This document shows, in pieces, positions 33,257-39,366 of a stretch of 64,000 nucleotides of DNA; the first letter of the stretch is position 1, and each line of letters starts with the position of its first letter. Position numbers and translations under genes: made by a program. This DNA is from DASQYE01 sp036389315. Its GTDB lineage: Bacteria > Acidobacteriota > Blastocatellia > Pyrinomonadales > Pyrinomonadaceae. Below the pieces are notes generated by a model that saw nothing but the letters and a program-made list of their open reading frames with translations, did no database searches and was not told the DNA's origin. The stretch lies in the NCBI GenBank assembly GCA_036389315.1, contig DASVQF010000014.1, positions 76,087 to 140,086 on the forward strand, written 5' to 3'.

Positions 33257-35125
33257 TTATAGCTTTCGCCCCGTGACCGCGTAATCCATCGGGCCGAAGA
33301 AGTATTCGTTGAAGCGCTCGGTCAGCTCGTCCTCGCCTTCCACCCTGAGATGTTCCGCCGGATGCAGCCTCATCACTTCGACCCGCGTGAGCCCACGCGA
33401 TTCGAGTAGGAACTGCACGACGCTCGCGGGCAGAGGATTGCGATGCGTCGGATCGAAGTAGAAGTACTGGCTGCCGACCAGCACGTTCTCCGGGTTCGGC
33501 GTCTCGAAGATGACCATGCCGCCCGGCTTGACGACGCGCACCGTCTCGTCCAAGAGCTTGATGAGCGTCTCGAACGGCACGTGCTCGATGAAATGAAAGC
33601 CTGTCACGGCGCTCAAGCTCGCGTCCGTTAAGCCCTGCAAATAAGTGATGGCATCGCCCGAGACGACATCCAGCTTGCGCTCGCGGCACTGCTCGACCAT
33701 CGCCAGGTTCAGCTCTACGCCGCGCGCCTCGAATCCTTCTTCCGCGAGCACCTCCAACCACTCGCCACGCCCGCAGCCGATGTCCAGGATGCCCGTCATG
33801 AGCCCGGCTTCCCTCAGAAGCGGGACGTAAATCCTGAAACGCTCTTTGATGTCTTGGCGGCTGCCGCGAAAATGGTCTTCAAAGGAAGCGTAGAGCACGT
33901 CCAGGACGTGCGGCTCTTCGCGGGCGAATGTCTCTAGCTGAGCTTGGGCCAAGTCCCCCGGCAGACGCCGCCGCGCTTCTTCCAGCATCATCGTCAGGCG
34001 ACGCCCCTGCATGACCAGCTCCATTCTGGTCTGCTGTAGCGTGCGCGCGACCTCTCCCACCCGCGCCTCTATCACCTCCAGAAGCGTCTCGTATTGCGCC
34101 CCGGCGTGCAGCAATCGCTCGTCGTACTTCTCCTGCGCCTCGCGCTGCTGGCGTGCGCGCTCCTCCTCAGCGCCGAGGTAAGCATGCACGTCGGCCCTGA
34201 GTCGCTTCTGTTCTTCGACTATCTCCTGCTGCTCGCGGAAGAGCGCGCCGAGTTGCTGGTGCTGAAGCGCCGTCACCTTCTGGTGCGATTCCATCAGCTC
34301 TGTGATCGTCTTTGAGAAATCCCCGGCCATGCGAGTCAGCTCGGCGGCTACTTTCGCAATCTCTTCGGCACGCCGCTCGTCTGCTACGCGTAGCTCGCGC
34401 GCCCACTCGGCAGACCACCGGGCCCATTGCGCGCTCTGCCCGGCGAGGGCGTCTCTGATGAGCGCGTTCGAGAGGTTCAGGTGGCCCGCCAGGCGCTCGT
34501 CCTGCCCGACTGAATAGGCTTCAAGCTGCCGCTGGCTTCTGAGCAGGACGGGAAGACGAACGAGACTGACGATCAGCTCCGCCAGGTAGCCGAGCGCCGG
34601 CACGCGGTAGAGCCGCCTGAGAAAAGCGGGCACGGTGAGCGAGTCAACGCGCACGCCCTGCGCCCTGCCTTCGGGTGAAAAGCGCAAGGAAGCCAGCACG
34701 TCTATCTTGTTGAAGCGGCCGCTGCGCAGGTTCGAGAGAAACTCCGCGAAGCCCGCGTCGTCCGGGTCGCGCTTCAGTATCGCGCGGTAAGCGTTGCGGA
34801 TGAACTCGGCGTCGTGGAATCGCAACAGGTCGTTGACGTGATAATGATCGTCGGCGCGCGGCTCGAACTCGGCCTGCAATTTCAGCTCGGTAATATGGAG
34901 GGGCGCAGCCGTCGCCGAGGCCGAAGGCAGAGATACTGCGGAGCCGCCCGGCAGCACGACGGGCGCTGGCAGAGAGGGCTTGCCGTTAGACTTCAACAGC
35001 CCGTGCAGCACAGCCGAAGCGTCAATGAGAGACGTGCCGTTGCCGGCCTTACGCCCGGCGGCGGCCTCGCGGATTCTCTCCATCAGCAGCTCTATATTGA
35101 TTTCGGAATCTTGCGTCTCGATCAT
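33257..35125 (-). CDS. WbdD-like chain-terminating methyltransferase with DUF4214 and coiled coil
   Basis: 622 residues in three parts. Residues 1-30 (INIELLMERIREAAAGRK) are a short helix common at the start of O-antigen locus methyltransferases. Residues about 100-160 are a DUF4214 domain (FIRNAYRAILKRDPDDAGFAEFL). A long coiled coil (about 195-390) with many Glu/Arg/Gln heptads leads to a class I methyltransferase (about 415-622) with motif I LDIGCGRGEWLEVL, and FHFIEHVPFETL and FETPNPENVLVGSQYFYFDPTHRNP. In ABC-dependent O-antigen systems, WbdD combines a methyltransferase with a coiled-coil ruler and stops chain growth by capping. This gene, beside wzt, would do the same here. DUF4214 in such a protein is unusual. 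First gene of the minus-strand run. Confidence 0.85.
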   Translation of the reverse strand: MIETQDSEINIELLMERIREAAAGRKAGNGTSLIDASAVLHGLLKSNGKPSLPAPVVLPGGSAVSLPSASATAAPLHITELKLQAEFEPRADDHYHVNDLLRFHDAEFIRNAYRAILKRDPDDAGFAEFLSNLRSGRFNKIDVLASLRFSPEGRAQGVRVDSLTVPAFLRRLYRVPALGYLAELIVSLVRLPVLLRSQRQLEAYSVGQDERLAGHLNLSNALIRDALAGQSAQWARWSAEWARELRVADERRAEEIAKVAAELTRMAGDFSKTITELMESHQKVTALQHQQLGALFREQQEIVEEQKRLRADVHAYLGAEEERARQQREAQEKYDERLLHAGAQYETLLEVIEARVGEVARTLQQTRMELVMQGRRLTMMLEEARRRLPGDLAQAQLETFAREEPHVLDVLYASFEDHFRGSRQDIKERFRIYVPLLREAGLMTGILDIGCGRGEWLEVLAEEGFEARGVELNLAMVEQCRERKLDVVSGDAITYLQGLTDASLSAVTGFHFIEHVPFETLIKLLDETVRVVKPGGMVIFETPNPENVLVGSQYFYFDPTHRNPLPASVVQFLLESRGLTRVEVMRLHPAEHLRVEGEDELTERFNEYFFGPMDYAVTGRKL

Positions 35126-35203
35126 CTGACTTCAACATCAGAAGGGGTCTTTAACAACCAAAGACCGTAAGCCTATTTGAAATGGAAGTCAACCGGGCAA
35201 AGA

Positions 35204-35262
35204 AGGGATGAGGGATGAAAGGAAAGCTAAAAGCTCTTGTCTTTTCTTCATCCCTCATCCCT
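35204..35262. repeat. GGGATGA-type inverted repeat between the methyltransferase and wzt
   Basis: A perfect 16-base arm (AGGGATGAGGGATGAA, 35204-35219) is inverted at 35247-35262, with a further CCCTCATCCCTTATTCATCC tail to 35285 that is inside the end of wzt. The inner AAAGC / GCTTTT-like bases resemble the copy at 16689-16774. Located directly at the wzt stop codon, it may be the wzt terminator. Confidence 0.65.
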
Positions 35263-35268
35263 CCGCCC

Positions 35269-36579
35269 TCATCCCTTATTCATCCTTTCCATTTCTGCCG
35301 GGCGCAGGCCGAGCCGCCGGGTGCTGGCGCTGGCGTTGAGATTGGCTACGCCTTCCATCGCCGTGTGGCTCATGACGCGAAAGAAGAGCACGCCGTCAAC
35401 CCAGTCGAAGCTGACGCCGTCACGACTATGGACTGCGCTGCTGAGGGAATAGAGGTCTGGGGCCAGCCAGCAATTCAAGGCGAAGACGACTTCGACCACT
35501 TCGCCGCGCCGCACCTGGCCCAAGACTACCTCAAGCAGCTCCGTGTTGCTGCCGTACAGGTTTATGCCGTGGCGATTGCGTATCAGGAAACCGCAGACGG
35601 GGTCGTCCACGTCCGAGTGAAAGAGCACGCGCTGGCGAACGAGGAGCGGCTCGCCGCTCTCCACGGCTTCGACCACGCGGCGCGAAGAGTCCAGCAGCTC
35701 TATGCTCAGGAACTCCGCGCTCCCGTCGCCGTGACGATAGAGGGGACGAAGCGGCGGAGGCGCGGCAGCGGCAGCGATGGGCCCACTGGCAACTCCTTCG
35801 CCCTCGCCTTCGCGCTCCGCCGGCAGGCTCGCATCGTAAGCCTCTTCGCGCGCCATGACGATCTTCTGGTAACGGTTGAGCACGTCCGCAGGCTTGCCGT
35901 CCGACTCTATGCGCCCGCCGTTGAGGAGAATGGCGCGCGAGCAGAGCGCGCGTATCGCACCGGGATCGTGCGAGACGAAAAGAATGGTCACGCCGCTCTC
36001 CTGCATCTCCTTGATGCGGCGCGTGCAGCGATGCTGAAAGACTGCGTCCCCGACCGCGAGCGCCTCGTCGATAATCAATATCTGCGGCCGCGCGCTGATC
36101 GCGACCGAGAAGGCCAGGCGCACGTACATGCCCGAGGAGTAGGTCTTGACGGGCTGATGAATGAAGGGGCCGATCTCTGCGAAGCGTTCGATCTCAGGCA
36201 GCAGCGCCTCTGTCTCGCGGCGCGAGAAGCCCATCAGCGAGGCGTTCATGAAGATATTTTCTACGCCCGTGAACTCCGGGTTAAAGCCCGCGCCCAGCTC
36301 AAGCAGCGCGGCGATACGTCCCTCGGAGAGCACGCGCCCGTGCGTCGGCTCAAGCGTGCCCGTGATGATCTGCAAGAGCGTTGACTTGCCGCTCCCGTTT
36401 GGGCCAATGATGCCCGTCGTCGTCCCCGCTTCGATCTCGAAGCTGACATCCGAGAGGGCCCAGAATTCGCGGTGATACTTCCAGCGCCCGCGCGAGAGCG
36501 TCTCCTTCAAACGGTCGCCCGGATGGCCGTAGATACGATATTGCTTCGAGACGCCCTCGACGCTCAGCGCGATGCTCAT
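35269..36579 (-). CDS. wzt: O-antigen ABC exporter ATP-binding protein Wzt
   Basis: ATPase that drives export of undecaprenyl-linked O-polysaccharide across the inner membrane with Wzm. 436 residues: the ATPase domain has Walker A GPNGSGKST (59-67), signature YSSGMYVRLAFS (147-158), Walker B ILIIDEA (167-173) and the family's long insert ahead of Walker A. Residues about 280-436 form an extra beta-sandwich domain like Wzt-C, which in known systems recognises the capped chain end; this matches the presence of a capping methyltransferase next door. The final residues (RMNKG) come from a GGGATGA-type repeat. The ATG at 36579 has no Shine-Dalgarno site and stands 8 bases after TATACAAT. Divergent from wzm, which is unusual since these genes normally form an operon. 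Confidence 0.93.
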   Translation of the reverse strand: MSIALSVEGVSKQYRIYGHPGDRLKETLSRGRWKYHREFWALSDVSFEIEAGTTTGIIGPNGSGKSTLLQIITGTLEPTHGRVLSEGRIAALLELGAGFNPEFTGVENIFMNASLMGFSRRETEALLPEIERFAEIGPFIHQPVKTYSSGMYVRLAFSVAISARPQILIIDEALAVGDAVFQHRCTRRIKEMQESGVTILFVSHDPGAIRALCSRAILLNGGRIESDGKPADVLNRYQKIVMAREEAYDASLPAEREGEGEGVASGPIAAAAAPPPLRPLYRHGDGSAEFLSIELLDSSRRVVEAVESGEPLLVRQRVLFHSDVDDPVCGFLIRNRHGINLYGSNTELLEVVLGQVRRGEVVEVVFALNCWLAPDLYSLSSAVHSRDGVSFDWVDGVLFFRVMSHTAMEGVANLNASASTRRLGLRPAEMERMNKG

Positions 36580-36642
36580 GCCGAGGGATTGTATACCAGG
36601 CAGATAGCAATCAGCGATTTGTTATACAATCTCTCGCCATGA
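36576..36642. promoter_or_regulatory. mirror-image start region shared by wzt and wzm
   Basis: The minus-strand arm (36595 down to 36576) and the + strand arm (36623-36642) both read TATACAATCyCTCGsCATGA, ending in the two start codons; only two positions differ. The arms are separated by 27 bases. Neither gene has a Shine-Dalgarno site. TATACA could be a -10 element placing transcription starts 4-5 bases before each ATG, giving nearly leaderless mRNAs, or the arms could bind one regulator. Confidence 0.6.
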
Positions 36643-37463
36643 TCTCTGCTCAGACAGCGCGGCGGGCTGTGTGGCGTCCCCTTTGGGAGCTGCCGCGAAG
36701 GTTCGATTTGATCGGCTCGCTGGTGAGGCGTGAGCTGGCGGCGCGTTATCGCGGCTCGGTGCTGGGGCTCGCGTGGGCCATGGTGACGCCAGTCGTGATG
36801 ATTGCCATCTTCACGTTCATCTTCGCGGGCATCTTCGGCGCGCGTTTCGGCGCGAATGGTTCGGCCTGGGACTTCGCGCTCTACCTGTTCTGCGGGCTGC
36901 TGCCCTGGACGGCCTTTCAAGAGGCGGTTTCCGCTTCGACGCAGACGGTCGTGGCCCACGCCAACCTGGTCAAGCGCGTGGTCTTTCCCTTAGAGATATT
37001 GCCCGTCTCGATTGTCTTGACGGCGCTCGTCAATCAGATGTTCGGCACCATCGCGCTCGTCGTCGCGAGCCTCCTTATTCGCGGCGAGCTGCACGCGACG
37101 CTCCTCTGGCTGCCGGTGCTCCTGGTTCCGCAGTTGATGTTGACGCTCGGCCTCGCGTGGCTCGTCGCTTCGCTCGGCGTCTTCCTGCGCGACATAGTCC
37201 AGGGTGTCGCGCTGCTGCTCACGGTCTGGCTGTATCTGACGCCGATCATCTATCCCGAATCGGTCGTCCCCGCGCGCTTCCAGCCCTTCATCAAGGCCAA
37301 CCCGTTCACGCACCTCATTCGCAGCTATCGCCGCATCATGCTCGAAGGCGCGATGCCGGACTGGCGCGGGCTGGTCTTCTTCACGGCCTTCGCCCTCACC
37401 TGCTTCGTCTTCGGCTACTGGTGGTTCGCCCGCACGCGCAAGAACTTCGCCGATGTAATTTGA
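36639..37463 (+). CDS. wzm: O-antigen ABC exporter permease Wzm
   Basis: 274-residue ABC-2-type permease with six transmembrane segments, partner of Wzt. It begins with a soluble amphipathic stretch (LPRRFDLIGSLVRRELAARYRGSVLGLAW), then helices from about 45, and contains FKEAVSAS-like FQEAVSASTQTVVAHANLVKRVVFP and the C-terminal YLTPIIYPESVVP and NPFTHLIRSYRRIML motifs typical of Wzm/TagG. The ATG at 36639 lacks a ribosome site; see the shared start region. It is convergent with the ligase gene, with an inverted repeat in between. Confidence 0.92.
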   Translation: MISAQTARRAVWRPLWELPRRFDLIGSLVRRELAARYRGSVLGLAWAMVTPVVMIAIFTFIFAGIFGARFGANGSAWDFALYLFCGLLPWTAFQEAVSASTQTVVAHANLVKRVVFPLEILPVSIVLTALVNQMFGTIALVVASLLIRGELHATLLWLPVLLVPQLMLTLGLAWLVASLGVFLRDIVQGVALLLTVWLYLTPIIYPESVVPARFQPFIKANPFTHLIRSYRRIMLEGAMPDWRGLVFFTAFALTCFVFGYWWFARTRKNFADVI

Positions 37464-37534
37464 GGAGCAGAACTCAGAATAAAAGCCAGTGTCCTGTTCT
37501 TATTCTAAGTTCTGAGCTCTGAGTTCTGCACCTC
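37462..37534. repeat. hairpin between wzm and the O-antigen ligase gene
   Basis: GAGGAGCAGAACTCAGA (37462-37478) pairs with 37518-37534 at 16 of 17 positions. The left arm begins in the wzm stop codon; the right arm encodes the last residues of the convergent ligase gene (VEVQNSELRT). ACTCAGA-like heptamers recur within the right arm. Possible bidirectional terminator. Confidence 0.6.
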
Positions 37535-39001
37535 AACTATTCCCATCAACCACCAGAAGAGGAGCGCGACCTCTGCGTCGCCGAAGTTGTAGTTGACGAG
37601 TGAGCTGGCGAAGAGACCGGCGAGGGCTCCGGTTGCGCCGAGCAGTAGGCCGTGAGCTTCCGCGTCCACGCTCGCGCGGGCCGCCTTTTCGGCGCGCGTC
37701 GTCGTGCGCCAGAACGAGGCCATAATCCATAACCAGAGGAGGAGCGCGGGCAAGCCTCTGTCGAAAGCCAGTTGCAGCGGCGTCGAGTGCATGTGAATAA
37801 CGTCCTGGCCCGGAAAGCCCCACTCAGTCCAATGCTTCTTAACAGCATCCATTCCATGCCCGAAAAAGGGATGAAGCTTCAGTCGAGAGACGGCCACGCG
37901 CGCCACCTGCCAGCGCAAGGAAGTGCTCGCATCCTGAAAAGAGAGCGCGCCCGCCTGCCGTGTGCGCCAGACTGTGAACGCGCCCGCCGCGAGCACGGAG
38001 ATGATTGCTGCGGAGACGAGCAGGCGCAAACGCCTCTGCGCCGTTGCGCGCCAGGTAACGACCACTGCGCCGAGGGCGAAAGCGACCAGCACAGTACGCA
38101 TGGCCGTCAGCATAATCCCGAAGGCCAGCAGGGCGCTCGCCGCCAGCATAATTGCTGCGCGCCCGCGTCGCCGCGTCCGACGGCGCAGCTCCGCCAGCCC
38201 GAGGCCGAGCGCCAGTTGGGCCAATACTTGAAGTGTCTCCGAAAAGGTCTCGTAGTGGCGCGTCCAGCCCGAAGCGCGAAAGCGACGCGTCGGCCCCGTG
38301 CCCTTCAAGCCCGAAGGAGAGGGACGCGCCCTCATCTCTCCATTCAACGGAAGCGCGCTCCATTCGGCGTGCTCGCCCTGCGTGATGAAGCTGACGGAGA
38401 GGGGCTTGCCCGCAGGCGCTTCTCTAATCGCCTCGTCTATCTCGGCCACAGAGGAGACGCGCCGCCCGCCCACGCGCCACACCGCGTCGCCGGGGCGTAC
38501 GGGCGTCAGGCGAAAGGGGCTCTCCTCGCTCATCTCTTCTACGAGGACGCCGCGCCCGCGCGCCAGATCGGCCACGCTCCAAAAGACGCCCGCCACGCCC
38601 GACGCGATCATCAACGAGACGAGCGCGAAGATCATGCGCCGCTTCACCGTGGCCTGTGTCAGGTAGAAGAGGAAGAGGACGCAGACGGATTGCAGCTTGG
38701 CGAGGCTTACGCTCGGCTCTTCGGAGAGAAAAGCCGAAAGAATCGTCCACAGGAGGAAGAGAGCTATGGGAATATCCTGAGCCGTGCGCCTGAACCCTGT
38801 GCTACGGGTGACGAGGGTGCGCGCGAGCCAGCCCAGGGCGACCAGCCCGAGCCCTATCTCCGCGCCCGCTATCGAGTGGGGCGCAAAGACTGCATAGAGG
38901 ATAAAGCCGCAAACTGCTGCCTGCTCGGCTGCGCGCCGCAGGCGCGAAGACGCGACGCCCTCAGCGCCGCTCCTCTCACTACTTGTGCCCTGTTTGTCCA
39001 A
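37505..39001 (-). CDS. O-antigen ligase/polymerase-type membrane protein with PDZ-like insertion
   Basis: 498 residues of the Wzy_C/WaaL class, which joins O-polysaccharide to lipid A-core in the periplasm (or polymerises it). Two blocks of membrane helices, about 28-145 and 256-345 plus 410-490. A large loop between them (about 148-225) reads as a PDZ-like fold: LTPVRPGDAVWRVGGRRVSSVAEIDEAI has the 'GD-i--v-g--v-s--el' pattern of bacterial PDZ domains. Conserved ligase features: TAMRTVL with Arg302, FFGHGMD, and HMHSTPLQLAFDRGLPALLLW with conserved His. The family's large periplasmic loop normally lies elsewhere, between later helices. The role as ligase fits a locus with Wzm/Wzt; polymerase is less likely in such systems. 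Confidence 0.8.
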   Translation of the reverse strand: MDKQGTSSERSGAEGVASSRLRRAAEQAAVCGFILYAVFAPHSIAGAEIGLGLVALGWLARTLVTRSTGFRRTAQDIPIALFLLWTILSAFLSEEPSVSLAKLQSVCVLFLFYLTQATVKRRMIFALVSLMIASGVAGVFWSVADLARGRGVLVEEMSEESPFRLTPVRPGDAVWRVGGRRVSSVAEIDEAIREAPAGKPLSVSFITQGEHAEWSALPLNGEMRARPSPSGLKGTGPTRRFRASGWTRHYETFSETLQVLAQLALGLGLAELRRRTRRRGRAAIMLAASALLAFGIMLTAMRTVLVAFALGAVVVTWRATAQRRLRLLVSAAIISVLAAGAFTVWRTRQAGALSFQDASTSLRWQVARVAVSRLKLHPFFGHGMDAVKKHWTEWGFPGQDVIHMHSTPLQLAFDRGLPALLLWLWIMASFWRTTTRAEKAARASVDAEAHGLLLGATGALAGLFASSLVNYNFGDAEVALLFWWLMGIVEVQNSELRT

Positions 39002-39110
39002 ATGAAGCCGGAAAGCCCCCGCCGCCCGGGGCCTTGATCGCTTTCACTTAAATTTCAGACTGGCGGAGCCTCGCGGGAGCCGCTCCGATCAGCCCCGAAG
39101 CCGGTCTTAA

Positions 39111-39140
39111 AAGGCGCTCGCAGGGGGGCGCGAGCGCCTT
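39111..39140. terminator. hairpin upstream of the TPR gene
   Basis: A perfect 11-base-pair stem, AAGGCGCTCGC (39111-39121) with GCGAGCGCCTT (39130-39140), around an 8-base loop, without a long T tract. It lies between divergent genes, so a terminator role is uncertain; it could be an operator or a boundary. Confidence 0.4.
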
Positions 39141-39175
39141 CTCGCGCCAGCCTTAAATGGCTGAGCACCATGTCG

Positions 39176-39205
39176 TTGACACTCGCCGATAACGCGTGTT
39201 AGCGT
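39176..39205 (+). promoter_or_regulatory. promoter-like sequence for the TPR gene
   Basis: A consensus TTGACA at 39176-39181 is followed after 18 bases by TAGCGT (39200-39205), preceded by TGT as in an extended -10. Transcription would start near 39212, giving a leader of about 155 bases. Confidence 0.45.
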
Positions 39206-39366
39206 TAAGCTTTGATGCCTTAGCGTGCGGGCATCAAGGATTCGGAGGGGCCGTCCCCTACGGTCGGCGCGAAAGTTTAGCTGCCGCCGCTCCTCCTCTG
39301 GTCACCTATCCCTTTTTGCAGAAACGCCGCCACTCTTTCGACCGTAACGACGCAGACGATTGCCTG

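Larger units (their letters stand above)
39002..39366. other. non-coding region before the TPR gene
   Basis: About 365 bases. It contains a hairpin (39111-39140), a promoter-like TTGACA with an extended -10 (39176-39205), and a leader of about 155 bases that is open in the gene's frame from 39196 but reads unlike the TPR protein. No RNA family was recognised in the leader. Confidence 0.5.

Noticed and set aside
33249..33761. N-terminal extension of the GT4 gene to 33761
   Set aside because: It lies wholly inside the methyltransferase gene in another frame, and the GT4 N-terminus begins at the ATG at 33248.
35215..36384. 389-codon + strand frame opposite wzt
   Set aside because: Shadow of wzt, which has Walker A, signature and Walker B motifs.
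37772..39037. 421-codon + strand frame opposite the ligase gene
   Set aside because: Shadow of a polytopic membrane protein; no family feature.
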